A DNA stretch of 64,000 nucleotides from Petrolisthes cinctipes (GCA_033782935.1 JAWQEG010000470.1:62001-126000); one strand, 5' to 3'. Shown: positions 38,402-49,577, counted from the first letter of the stretch. Notes: generated by a model from the letters alone, not told the origin. Translations and numbers: made by a program.

Positions 38402-39590
38402 CAGGATATCCTTCAGGCAACCTAGGCTTCTTTTTATTACCAGTTAAATTATTGAGTATGAGATATAGTTTATTCATATCTGACCTGGCCTCCTTGACTT
38501 TACTAGAGTAATATTGCCTCTTTCTCCAGACTATGAGTCTGTTTTCTTCTCTCTTTGCGTGTTGATAATCTCTTCTAGCAATATCAGTGCGTAGTCTACG
38601 CCAAGCTCTTTCTTTTTTCTTCTTCTTTGCCTTAGCTCGTGATATCTCACCATTAAACCATGGTGCATGATCTTTCTCAATTATTTCCTTTGTAATTACA
38701 GGACACATTGCCTCATATTCCTCTTTAAAAACACGATTATACAAAATCGATACGCATCGCACACACTTTCCCGCCTCCGTCATATCATGTTCACAGCTAT
38801 TTTGCATCTCTGTTTCCAACCTTCGTATCGCACTGTCAATAAGTGTCTCGGGATCGAAATATTTTTTAACTCTGAAACTGATCCATTTTCTTTGCGCCCT
38901 CTCTTTCTCAAAGGGAATTTCAAATCGAACTAACTTGTGAATTGGAGATATGCTACATACTTCATCCACATCAACATTTTGTAGGAGATCGTGCCGTGCA
39001 TCACAAAAAACCAGATCCAGCATATGTCCCGTACTGGACGTAGCCTTAGTCACTTTATTTACAAAGTCAAAACCATTCATCATCTCTATGAATTCAACAG
39101 CATGATGGTTATCAGTATCATCCACCCACAGATTGAAGTCACCCAATATGAATACATTTCTGCTTACTGAATCCACCGTCTCAAGATATAGTCTAATCTC
39201 AGCAAGAAATGTAACAGCGTTAGCACCTGGTGGCCTATACACCACTATGAAAACAAATTTCCACCCACCCATCTCACAACTGACCTGCATATGCTCGAAA
39301 CTAATCCATGACTCCACCTTATCTAATTTTACTTTCTTAAAAATATTAGATACAAATAGTCCCACTCCACCACCTCTCTTGCCTTGCCTCGGCACATGCA
39401 AGAAAGTATGTGTCACGGGTGTCATTTCTCGAATCTTAGCTTTGTCATAACTACTCAGCCATGTCTCTGCCAACGCCATGATATCAAGATGATCATTGTT
39501 AATTAGATCGCAAATATCCATTGTCTTATTACCCACTGATTGTGCATTGAAAAAAAAACCTCTAATAATGTTTAAGTTTGTGCTGTTCAG
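38370..39590 (-). pseudogene. LINE ORF2 endonuclease segment (exonuclease-endonuclease-phosphatase fold)
   Basis: The frame is open from the 388-residue ORF upstream into FNAQSVGNKTMDICDLI, a typical start of the APE-type endonuclease. The catalytic Glu is in LAETWL, the DFN in GDFNLW, and the late His in the HMLDL motif. A Lys-rich stretch (KAKKKKKERAWRR) precedes the RT. The frame ends at about 38370 in a frameshift. Confidence 0.82.
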
Positions 39591-39702
39591 TATCCGTTTT
39601 CTGTGCTACTTTTGATTTTCTGGAGTTCCTCTTGCATCACTGAACAATACCCCACATCGTTTGCCATATGCTAAAAATCAGTTTTCTTAAACCTCTTACA
39701 GC

Positions 39703-40692
39703 TTATACATTTTCTCTCAGTAGACGTACTGTACAATCCCTCGTGTTATGGTTACCAGCACACTTAGCACATATTGGATCTTCTCCCTTTCCTTTGGATA
39801 AACATCTAAGTGCAGTATGACCAAACCTTTGACAGTGATAGCAGACCGTCGCCCTATATCTGTCCCTCACGGAATAGACACCCCATTCCAATTTAACTTG
39901 ATCACTATTCTTATGAATTAGCTCCCTTATCTCTGGATCACACTTAATAATGTAATGAGTGGTACCACCTGTAGCAGGATTGTCAAAAAGTAGCTCCATT
40001 TTTGCCTTGACGTCAGTTACCCCTTGTAAATAGTCATTCCGATCAATCAAGTTCTCAATTAGCTTGTCTCCAGATTCTTTCTATCTGTTGACGTTACAAA
40101 TAATTATTTTAGGCTTTAACTTCCTTACATTCTTTGTCGTCACATCGGGTACAGCCCCAAGTTTTTGAGCTGCTTCATCTCTCTTCTTTTCGTCCTCAAA
40201 ATTCATTACGATGTCTCCCTTCTGTGTAAATCTTGTGTTGACTATCTGTGTACCATCTAGAGCCTCAGCAACTTCTTTCTTTTTATCTGCAACCTTCAGC
40301 TTATCGTCCGTAGACTTCACCACCAGCAGATTTTTCTTCTTCTTCTTCTTCACTACAGTCGCCCAGGTCTCATCAGTCAGGTCTGAGTCAGCGCTGATCG
40401 CATCACCAACTCGACCCAACTCGGTCACAACATCCTCCATCTTTCCTTCCACTAGTTTCTTCATTTGATCTTTCATATCATTCGTTACTTTCTTCAACTC
40501 ATTAATATCCTTTTGAACTCTGTTCAGACCTATATAGCAACTATCACATGACCAGTTAATCAACTTGATATTTTCAGCTTTCACACCATTGAGATGAGCA
40601 CATTTCAAGTGACACCAGCTAGGACAAGTTTCACAACCAATCCACTTATCCACCCCCCCAGTTGTCTCCTCACAAGAATAACACCTGGCCAT
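39703..40692 (-). pseudogene. LINE ORF1 with PHD-like finger and CCHC knuckles, one in-frame stop
   Basis: The product begins MARCYSCEETTGGVDKWIGC and shows a C4HC3 PHD-like pattern within the first 55 residues (CYSC, CETC, WCHLKC, WSCDSC). A charged, probably coiled-coil stretch follows (NELKKVTNDMKDQMKKLVEG), then an RRM-like middle and two zinc knuckles at the end (CYHCQRFGHTALRC and CAKCAGNHNTRDC). A TAG at 40081-40083 interrupts an otherwise single frame of about 330 codons. Known roles of such ORF1 proteins are RNA binding and particle formation. Here the stop prevents a full product unless it is read through. Confidence 0.8.
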
Positions 40693-40829
40693 GATTGGCC
40701 AGGGTATTCAATAACTCTCCGATCGATTATTAAGTATGAAATAACAGTATACTGCCCGTTGACGCGAATATACACGGAGCACGTATCAGACACGTCTATC
40801 CGCCGCGACACCTCGCGTATACGTACTGA

Positions 40830-41015
40830 TGGTAATTGTAATGGTGGTTGTCGTGCTTGTTGTGGTTGTACTGGTAGTAGTTGTGCTTGTTGTGGATGTG
40901 GTGGTTGTCGTGCTTGTACTAATAGTAGTGGTAGTTGTGTAGTACTGGTGGTAGTGGTAGTTGTGGTTGTACTGGTGGTAGTTGTGGTGATGGTTGTTCT
41001 GAGACTACCATAGGC
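40830..41015. repeat. Imperfect GTT/GTGGTT repeat
   Basis: Irregular repeats of GGTGGTTGT, GTAGTTGTG and GTGGTAGTG next to the 5' end of the CR1-like LINE. Frames through it are Cys/Val-rich low complexity and are not genes. Confidence 0.75.
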
Positions 41016-41301
41016 CTATCTGAATGACAGTGGATTTGATGTGTTTGTGTGTGTGTGCGCGCGCGCTACAGGTAAGTACATCGATATATGTGTGTGCATA
41101 ATGTATATTGAAAAGTATTTTTCCAATCTTCATAAGCGATAACAAGACAAGTAGCATTGGGCATTGGTGTTGATGTGTAGTTTACCGCGCGTGCCGTCAG
41201 GCAGCGCCACTGTTCCCTCAGTTACATTCTCCCCATAGGGGCGGTCGCGAGTGTCCCCTTTTTACCTTCCATACTCTTTGATTACATTACGACAATAGCC
41301 A

Positions 41302-41622
41302 GTAAATATTGAAAGAATTACCATTATTGTGTACGATTTTTCTACCTTCATTACCCACTTATTTAGACTATTCTAAGACCATTTTGTTCGATGGCATTTC
41401 CTTCGCAAATGCCCCATTTCCAAGATATTCAAATGGGACATTTTAAAATTAGCCTGACCTTACTTAACCTATTCTAGAGTGCGTCAGACTACCGGGACCT
41501 AACCTGCGCAGACTACCGGGAAATAACCATGGTAAAGTACAGGAAATGACCGGGGCAAAATACTGGGACCTAGCCAGATCTGGCAACACTGCTACAAAAC
41601 GGTAATTCTTTCAATAAATACC
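41302..41622 (-). mobile_element. TTAGG-type MITE, near full-length copy
   Basis: 321 bp in inverted orientation: begins GTAAATATTGAAAGAATTACC and ends ACGGTAATTCTTTCAATAAATACC. Interior motifs of the family are in the expected reverse order. Confidence 0.88.
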
Positions 41623-43503
41623 CAATACAGTATTTATTGGTGCCATTGAGGGTATACATTTACTTACCCATTGCTTTGATCATGTCTTCCGATGGCTCAA
41701 ATTTTACACACTCGCTTTGTCTGATGCCTTCTCCACTTATTATTGACTGTAACACCTTTTCTTACTTTGATGGGTGCACACTTTTTCTGTTAAGAGTTAG
41801 ACCATCATCGCTGTCTGTGCTGTCACTACCACTAAAGCTTTAATTCCCTCTCCCTGGTGGCTATAGTGTTTCTCTTAGGATAATAAATATGATTGCAAAA
41901 TATGAAGTGTACAGGGACTGAACGGAAAACCTTTGGCGCGATGTGTACACGGCACAGCAATGTATTTTATTAGTTTTTTTTTTATGTCGATTTAAAAAAA
42001 TTAAATAATAAAAACTGATTTGCAAGTAAGATACATGCTAAATTTATTCCAGACATTGCAGGATTATGCTAGAATTATGCTAAGAGATTAATTATGCTAG
42101 AAAAAATGCTATACACTTAATTTTTGGCCAAATTATGCTAAAAGCATAAAATTATGCTAAATTTGGTAACACTGGATCAGGTTAATCTTTGTGGTTGGCA
42201 AATGAGCTCTTCTTGTTATAATGTTATCATAAAATGATATTTATAATAAATATAAAATATCTATATATATAGATGCTAATAATTACCCTTTGTTATTTAT
42301 TTCTCTATTTATTATTACTTATGGGGTAAAAAGTTGAAAAGAAGAGATGCGTATAATTACCCTGTTATTTATCTCTTTATTTATTATTATTATTTTCTCA
42401 GTTATTATCTAGTATATTGCCATTTTCTATTATGATGTTTTTACCTTCTTTACCCAGTAAGGCCCCATTCACACCGAGGCCGGAACCAGACATATTCTGA
42501 TGTCAAAAGTCAGACAACATACGATATACGACGCAAGGTGTCCGATGCAAATCCCCCACCGGAAAAGTAATGGCAACACTACTACAAAACGGCAGTATAC
42601 TAGATAATTACTCTTTTCTCATATTTATTATTATTATTATAATTATACTCCTTGTTGATATTTTCCCATACATACATAAACACACTGATAGAATTACAAG
42701 CATCTAATGCATATCAATCATGCTTTCTAACGTGTCTTGGGTTTTGTTTGGAAGAAAGAAGTAAACATAGGAATGATAGATGCCAACTTTTGTATGAATG
42801 GTGTAATAAAGTTGAAAGTAATTAAATGTGTTTGGTTTTGAAGGTACTGTCACATATCCATACCATATATTGTTACCGTTGAGATTAGAGACAATACACA
42901 TACAGATCTTATCTACTCTAGTTATCATTAAGAATTATTTTTTTATTATCTGGAGCAAGGTATTTCAATTACACTTTTGTTTGTCTGGTGTGTCTGTCAG
43001 CACCTGGATGGCTCCTGTTCAACAGGTGTATGACTACCATCATACAATGACACATTCATAGCACTTCATAATATAACAGACAATACCACAACCATAAAGG
43101 TAACAGTGCAGCATACCTCCTTATCTTAATCATAATTTTTATATTTAATTTATTATTACCTATAATACTTATGCAGTTTTACTGATTTATTTGACATTCT
43201 CAACCAGATATACTGTATGTAAAGTAAGTTCCATTTACCAGAATTCCAGTTAGTAAAAGGGGCTAAATCAAAATAATAGAGTACAGTATTTTCATATGAT
43301 GATCTCTCTTTGGAAATGTCACATACAATATATATGTCAATTACACTGTATGGCCAATATACTTAAATGAACACAAAAAACACAAAATTCAAAGAAAGAC
43401 TATTCTATAAAATTACCACTACAACAGTATAGTAGGGTCTAGTGACCTTAAGGAATATGTTTACACCTACATACTACAGAGTACAAAACTAAAGACACAG
43501 GTA
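41623..43503. other. Repeat-rich intergenic DNA without supported gene
   Basis: At 42060-42170 the motif AATTATGCTA recurs several times together with its complement AGCATAAT, suggesting a decayed mobile element. The rest is AT-rich with no exon or RNA gene recognised. Confidence 0.4.
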
Positions 43504-43740
43504 CAGTCATGAGCACTAATAAGTATTCAGGTGTGCTTTAAATACCTAGAGACAGTAAATTAATACACAGTAAGATCTCCATTGTACAGTCACGGCCACT
43601 AATAAGTATTCAGGTGTGCTTTGAATACCTAGAGACAGTAAATTAATACACAGTAAGATCTCCATTGGAATTAGTTCATTGGGGAATTGGACTGTTCAAA
43701 GTTTCAATCAAAGCTGTATACTTATTGGTGCTCGTGACTG
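43504..43740. mobile_element. Tc1/mariner-like MITE flanked by TA, with internal duplication
   Basis: TA lies at 43502-43503 and 43741-43742. The left end CAGTCATGAGCACTAATAAGT and the complement of the right end, CAGTCACGAGCACCAATAAGT, form inverted repeats of 21 bp. The first 84 bp are directly duplicated (a second CAGTCACGGCCACTAATAAGT at about 43588). No coding capacity. TA target duplication is characteristic of the Tc1/mariner superfamily. Confidence 0.75.
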
Positions 43741-44159
43741 TACAACACAGTCTCATCTTTACCACAGTACACACATAACACAATGAATATAAATTCCAAT
43801 GTAACCTTTTGTAATTACAGTGCAGACTAAACCAAGGTGCCAATTGTATTGAGCCACTTAACTATGATAGAATTAATTCAAATTTATTTTTAGGTATCCC
43901 TGACTTATAGCCAAAAAATGATCATAGGATCATCTGCTATCTATGTAGTGAAGGGCTGGGGTGAACAACATCCAGGGTTGTCATGGAATCCAGAGTGTAA
44001 AGTGTTCCCTCATACTGTATTCATATTACCACTAAGCCACAAAGAACCAAACTATAATACTACATAAAGTCTGTCACGACTGGCTCAGTTCACTCTCATT
44101 CAAACAAAACACTAGGGAACGAAAGCAAGAAACAACCATTGGAAGAAAGATCCAGAGGA

Positions 44160-44885
44160 AATATGAGGCCAGGAAGAGGTAAGAGGAGGGACAGGAAGGG
44201 GGAAGGGAGGGAGAGGAAGAGGTAAGAGGGACAGAATGGGGGAGGGAGAGGGAGAGGGAGGGACAAGAAGGGGGTGACAGGAAGGGGGAAGAGGAGGGAG
44301 AGGAAGAGATAAGAGGAGGGACAGGAAGGGAGGAAGAGGTAAGAGGAGGGACAGGAAGGGGGAAGGGAGGGACAGGAAGGGGGAAGGGAGGGAGAGGAAG
44401 GGGGAAGGGAGGGAAAGGAAGAGGTAAGAGGAGGGACAGAATGAGGGAGGGAGAGGGAGGGACAAGAAGAGGGACAGGAAGGGAGGAAGAGGTAAGAGGA
44501 GGGACAGGAAGGGAGGGAGAGGAGAGACAGAATGGGAGAGGGAGAGGGAGGGACAAGAAGGGGGAAGAGGAGGGAAAGGAAGATGTAAGAGGAGGGACAG
44601 AAAGGGGGAAGAGGAGGGAGAGGAAGAGATAGGAGGGACAGAAAGGGGGAAGAGGAGGGAGAGGAAGAGATAGGAGGGAGAGGAAGAGGTAAGAGGAGGG
44701 ACAGGAAGGGAGGGAGAGGAAGAGATAGGAGGGAGAGGAAGAGGTAAGAGGAGGGAGAGGAAGAGATAAGAGGAGGGAGAGGAAGAGGTAAGAGGAGGGA
44801 CAGGAAGGGAGGGAGAGGAGGGAGAGGAAGGACAGGAAGGGAGGGAGAGGAGGGACAGGAGGGGGAAGGGGGAAAGAGGAGAAAA
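44160..44885. repeat. Polypurine minisatellite (GGAGGGACAGGAAGG type), about 0.73 kb
   Basis: Almost pure purine on the plus strand, built of irregular combinations of GGAGGGACAGGAAGGG, GAGAGGAAGAGGTAAGAGG and GGGGGAAGGGAGG. The minus strand is Pro/Ser/Leu-coding in every frame simply because of composition, giving open frames up to 284 codons that I do not call genes. Confidence 0.92.
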
Positions 44886-45194
44886 AGGAGGCTTAAATCC
44901 TCAACAACTAAACGGTCTACATAGTAAAACACAAATACAAATATCTTCAAAATATTCTAAAACATCATAATACAATTTCTCGACACAGGAGTTACCCCAC
45001 AGGATTACCTTAAGTTGGGACCAAGTATGTCTCCCCACAGAGTCAATTTATCTTTTATAACCTATAACCTAGTCAGTGCCATATATACATGAGGATATGT
45101 AGTAACAGTGAATATTGGAACACTGTAGTAGCCTTGGTTTTCAGTTTTGGTCTATACAGTAATTACTCATTAATTTTATTCCACTTTTCCTATA

Positions 45195-45278
45195 TTCATA
45201 AGTCTTTTTCTTGTGTTTATTGAGATGGGATTTGAAAGAAAATTTTTCACCACATTTCTCACATTCAAAGTTCTTTAC
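45195..45278 (-). pseudogene. Out-of-frame remains of an 18th zinc finger
   Basis: Just past the last HILVHAR and the TAA stop, another frame reads VKNFECEKCGEKFSFKSHLN and HKKK: the expected linker, both Cys, the first His, but not the second His. A single missing base in the linker (a TGVKN-type linker became an ARG-stop) would explain both the stop and the frame change. Confidence 0.75.
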
Positions 45279-46762
45279 CTTGCATGGACAAGTATGTGTT
45301 TCCTTAGAGTACTCTTTGTGAAAAACTTTTTACCACATTCATTACATTCATAGTCCTTAACTCCACTGTGTATAAGTATGTGCTGCTTTAGATTACTTTT
45401 TGTCACAAACTTTTTACCACATTCATTACATTCGAAGTTCTTGACTCCTGTATGAACTTTCATATGTACATTAAGTTGAGAAATCCGACCAAACCTTTTA
45501 CAACATTCATTACATTCAAAATCCTTCACTCCTGTGTGTATAAGTATGTGCTGCTTTAGAACACTTTTTCTCACAAACTTTTTACCACATTCTTCACATT
45601 CAAAGTCCTTCACTCCTGTATGTATAAGTATGTGCTTCTTTAGATAACTTTTTGTAACAAACCTTTTGCCACATTCATTACATTCAAAGTTCTTCACTCC
45701 TGTGTGTAAAAGTATGTGTCGCTTTAGAACACTATTTGTCACAAACTTTTTACCACATTCTTCACACTCAAAATCCTTCACTCCTCTGTGTATAAGTATG
45801 TGCTGCTTTAGATGGTTCTCTCTCACTAACTTTTTACCACATTCTTCACATTCAAAGTTCCTCTCTCCTGTGTGTAAAAGTATGTGTCGCTTTAGAACAC
45901 TATTTGTCACAAACTTTTTACCACATTCTTCACACTCAAAATCCTTCACTCCTCTGTGTATAAGTATGTGCTGCTTTAGATAACTTTTTGTCACAAACCT
46001 TTTACCACATTCTTCACATTCAAAGTTCCTCTCTCCTGTGTGAATAAGTATGTGCTGCTTTAAATGACTCTTTGTCACACATTTTTTACCACATTCTTCA
46101 CATTCAAAGTTCCTCTCTCCTGTGTGCATAAGTATGTGTTGCTTTAAAACACTCTTTCTCATAAACTTTTTACCACATTCTTCACACTTAAAGTTCCTCT
46201 CTCCTGTGTGTTTAAGTATGTGCTGCTTTAGTTCACTCTTTTTAGCACACTTTTTACCACATTCATTACATTCAAAGTTCTTCACTCCTGTGTGTATAAG
46301 TATGTGCTGCTTTAGAACACTATTTGTCACAAACTTTTTACCACATTCTTCACATTCAAAGTTCTTCTCTCCTGTGTGTATAAGTATGTGTTGCTTTAGA
46401 TTACCTTTTGTCACATATTTTTTACCACATTCTTCACATTCAAAGTTCTTCACTCCTGTGTGTATAAGTATGTGCTGCTTTAGATCACTCTTTCTCGAAA
46501 ACTTTTTACCACATTCTTCACATTCAAAGTTCCTCTCTCCTGTGTGTATAAGTATGTGTCTCTTAACGTGATGTTTACAACTAAACACTTTACCACACTC
46601 ATAACACATAAACATTTTCTTTCTAGTATGATTCAACAAATGGTGAGTGAGATCGCATTTCCTATTAAACTTTTGACCACATTGTTGACAGACCAACTTG
46701 TTACAATTCTCTTCTCTGAAAACGTTGATGGTGTCACTTCCTTCCACCTCCATCACTAACAC
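45275..46762 (-). CDS. C2H2 zinc-finger protein with 17 tandem fingers
   Basis: A 495-residue product, probably a nuclear DNA-binding protein. After a short leader (MLVMEVEGSDTINVFREENC) 17 fingers of the form C-x2-C-x12-H-x3-H follow with almost no other sequence. They start with LVCQQCGQKFNRKCDLTHHL and end with YECNECGKKFFTKSTLRKHI. Linkers are TGERN, TGVKN/D or RGVKD variants of the TGEKP linker. The fingers are very alike (most read FECEECGKKF, LKQHILIH), and the 10th and 12th look identical. No KRAB, BTB or ZAD domain is present in the open frame. A splice acceptor at 46840/46839 suggests a 5' UTR or coding exon further upstream, so the ATG at 46762 is the likely but not certain start. 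Confidence 0.88.
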   Translation of the reverse strand: MLVMEVEGSDTINVFREENCNKLVCQQCGQKFNRKCDLTHHLLNHTRKKMFMCYECGKVFSCKHHVKRHILIHTGERNFECEECGKKFSRKSDLKQHILIHTGVKNFECEECGKKYVTKGNLKQHILIHTGEKNFECEECGKKFVTNSVLKQHILIHTGVKNFECNECGKKCAKKSELKQHILKHTGERNFKCEECGKKFMRKSVLKQHILMHTGERNFECEECGKKCVTKSHLKQHILIHTGERNFECEECGKRFVTKSYLKQHILIHRGVKDFECEECGKKFVTNSVLKRHILLHTGERNFECEECGKKLVRENHLKQHILIHRGVKDFECEECGKKFVTNSVLKRHILLHTGVKNFECNECGKRFVTKSYLKKHILIHTGVKDFECEECGKKFVRKSVLKQHILIHTGVKDFECNECCKRFGRISQLNVHMKVHTGVKNFECNECGKKFVTKSNLKQHILIHSGVKDYECNECGKKFFTKSTLRKHILVHAR

Positions 46763-46929
46763 AGCTTTATTCTGCCACCAATATCACCACTTGGTTATTA
46801 CTGGTATCAGGGCTGCCAACCACACTGTTACTTCTTATCTGAAACAATAACAATACCAGTCTTACGTAATTTGAAGATTCGAACATTTACTGTAATATTC
46901 TGTAGCATCAAAAATAGTCTATATCCAGT

Positions 46930-47150
46930 TAGGTCCCAGTAGTTTGCCCCGGTTAGGTACCGATATTCTGCTGTGGTCTAGGTTAGGTTAGGTTAGGTCA
47001 GGTAAGGTTATGCTAGGTTATGTTAGGTTAGGTCAGATAAAGTGAGGTTTGGTTAGGTTAGGTCAAATAGGTAAGGTTAGGTTTGGTTAGGTCAGATAAG
47101 GTAGGGCTAAGTTTGGTTAGGTCAGGTCAGATTATGTGGTATTAGTCAAG
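46930..47150 (+). repeat. TTAGG-like array with MITE-derived motifs
   Basis: Starts with GTTAGGTCCCAGTAGTTTGC and passes into GGTTAGGTTAGGTTAGG, GGTCAGGTAAGG and GGTTTGGTTAGG variants for about 180 bp. It matches the interior of the MITE family but has no inverted ends. Confidence 0.8.
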
Positions 47151-48780
47151 CGTTTGTCCATAATCACTCGTATTAATTCTTTTCTGTCAAATATATTTCT
47201 TAATACATGTATGTCATTTCCTTATTGGTTATTTCCGTCGTAAATGCATTAAATACAGCTACCCTTAATTAATTGATTAAATTTTCCGCTGGTATTCGTT
47301 CTGGCCACATGCGGCATACCTATAGTCTGTTCCAAATAAAGTGGCGAAAGAAGCTAGACCCAAGTCCTAGCCGAATGCAGGGGATCGTACAGTACCAAGG
47401 TATTAATGTAACCTGACCCGATCCTTCTCCAGCCCCTCCTCCTTCCTCGCCTGAGAGAGAGAGAGAGACTATCATCTAATATTGAATTATATCAATGATA
47501 TACTTTCTGGCGCAGTATTAATTAATCACATATACAGTACATATATGGTTTATTTTGAAGATGTTGTAATTAAGCCGATTGGCAAACCCCAGCATAACAA
47601 CAATCCACCGGAAAATGGTAAAACGATCTAATACTAAATACATCAGTCATATGACACTAAAAATAACTTCTATCACGACTTATAAAACTTAATATAGAAA
47701 TTGTGATAGACCAGACCTTCTTCCTCCACATAATGCAAACCTCTCTGTTCTTCTTCACCTCACTTACTCCCTCTTATCTCTCTCTCTCTCTCTCTTTGTG
47801 CATGTGTGGTTTCCCTCCCTCCATCCCCATCCTCTCTGTTCTTCTCTCTCACACCAGCCCACACTCTGAAGATTTTCTGCCATCACTGCGAGAAATACGA
47901 AAATGAATGTCTGTGTCTGTCCATCTTCTCTTGCAGCCAATGATAAAATGAAGGAACCGATGTTCCTTCTCATTTATATACTTGCATCAACAAAGAAAGG
48001 GTGCTCCCAGATCATGGTGCATATGTCCTAAAGGCAAAACACCACCCGCCTTGACCTGACGCTAAGCATAGGCCTACACCTGACTTAGCATCTGTCACTT
48101 CAGGTTGTCCACTCATACATTCATTGAGGCATACACCTCGATCCCTGCATACATTCCTACCTTCTCTTTATTATCAATCATATAAAGCTCAACTTACGGT
48201 ATACAAGAGTCAAACCATGTTACACATATCTTCATGTGATATTTCAATAAAAAATATACCGCATACCTTATAATTATAATATATATATATATATATATAT
48301 TATGTGTGTGTGTGTGTGTGTGTGTGAGATACAGTTTATTCTCTCTCTCTCTCTCTCTGGAGGGATTAATCCTTCTAATGTCACTTGCATTCTACCTGTG
48401 ACCAAGACTAGAGACAGGAAATGGAAGCTTCTATTCGCCAGTGGAATTGACTATAGCAGGAACCGGTACCAGAACCAGTTCTAGCGATTCTTGATGATCT
48501 TAGAATCGGTTCTCACCTCTGAACTAGTTCCAAGGAAACGGTTCCACCAATAGTCGTTGTTGTTAGCCTGTTGTGTCTTATATTTAATGCACTTGCTGTT
48601 CGTCCCAGTCAGTAAATTAAGGCTTTAAAACAGCATCATTAAACAGCAATTATTAAACATTGTCAGTTGATATTAGGTACCGGTTCCAACAGTTGCTTTC
48701 GTATTGAGAACCGGAACCGTCGGTTCCGCTATAATAATATCAATTCAAGATGGCTGCCAAGTGATTACATCCAGGCTCCA
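47151..48780. other. Intergenic region with microsatellites
   Basis: Contains GA/CT runs (47455-47468, 47778-47796, 48341-48358), an (AT)n tract at 48281-48300 and a (TG)n tract at 48303-48326. Between 48455 and 48730 several AACCGGAACC / GGTTCC words occur in both orientations, possibly a decayed inverted-repeat element. No gene is supported. Confidence 0.45.
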
Positions 48781-49577
48781 GAGATAGGTTAGGTCCTGGT
48801 TGTTTGCCGTGGTCCTGATTTGGTTAGGTTATGTCAGGTAAGGTCTACCTAATTCTATTTAATGTGTTGTAATGTTTTTCAGACGAATTTAGTTAAAATA
48901 TTGCAAAAATGAGGTGTTTTCGGAGATTGGCTTAGGGAGGGGGGGGGCGGGTGATATCTCTAAAAACGCTTATTTGCGACGGATGTGAACAATAAATTCG
49001 TTCAAAACACACTATAAAACATTGCATTCTGAAAACCTTGAGTCGAAAACAAATTATGGACAAACGCTTGACTATTACCGGTTATGTTAGGTTAGGTCAG
49101 GTTAGGTCCTGGTAGTTTGCTCAAGTTAGGTCCCAGTAGTTTTCACAGGTTAGGTCCCAGTTGTCTGCTGTGGTCTAGGTAAAGCTTCTTCCACACAAGA
49201 GGCAAAAAACTGCGGGCAGACACTGTTACCAATATTGTGGGAGGGTGGTGGGCACAAGTTGTAAATGGCTGCCAGAGACTGTTTGATATGGTAACACTGG
49301 TAAAAAGCAAGAGAATTTCACTGAGTTGCCCGTGCCCGCTGTCTTTTTGCCTCTCGTGTGGATGGGGCATTAGGTTAGGTAAGGTCAGGGTAATATCAAA
49401 TTGTCCCATTTGAATTTGACCTATCTTGGAAATGGGGCATTTCCAAAGAAAATGCAATAAATGAAAAATGTCATATAATGTTATAGTTTAGTGGGTAAAG
49501 AGGGTAAGAACATTGTAACTTAAAATGGCAATAGAATAGATAATTACCATAATTACCTTAAAATGTTATAAATTAGG
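48781..49577 (+). repeat. Partial and diverged copies of the TTAGG-type MITE interior
   Basis: Short stretches at 48785-48850, 49080-49180 and 49370-49450 carry GGTTAGGTCCTGGT, GTTAGGTCCCAGTAGTTT and the AAATGGGGCATTTCC block in the family order but without clean ends. Nothing else is supported here. Confidence 0.6.

Larger units (their letters stand above)
36655..40700 (-). mobile_element. CR1/L2-like non-LTR retrotransposon, nearly complete but broken
   Basis: Reading on the minus strand: ORF1 (40692-39703), then an endonuclease (about 39590-38640) and reverse transcriptase (38401-37121), then a C-terminal tail to 36832 and a short 3' UTR. The endonuclease has AETWLSS, ILGDFNLWVDD and TGHMLDLVFCD; the RT has SSYRPVSNLTFLSKVIEYVI, FDLSAAFDTV, RRGVPQGSVLGPILF and KLFADDTQFY. 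The motif style (YRPVSNLPFLSK, STET) is that of the CR1/L2 group. Several frameshifts break ORF2 near 38390, 37890, 37550 and 37180. Its 3' end abuts the inverted Jockey-like fragment. Confidence 0.88.

Noticed and set aside
40594..41013. Cys/Val-rich plus-strand frame
   Set aside because: It reads through the LINE 5' end in antisense and then a GTGGTT repeat.
42460..42600. Possible MITE start (CCCCATTCACACCGAGGCCGG)
   Set aside because: I could not find a matching inverted end within the next 1.5 kb.
44074..44950. Long minus-strand open frames rich in Pro, Ser and Leu (up to 284 codons)
   Set aside because: They overlap in three frames and follow entirely from the polypurine repeat; there is no domain and no splice support.
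45666..46571. Plus-strand frames rich in MCISMCCFR-like repeats
   Set aside because: They are the antisense of the zinc-finger array and repeat with its 84-bp period.
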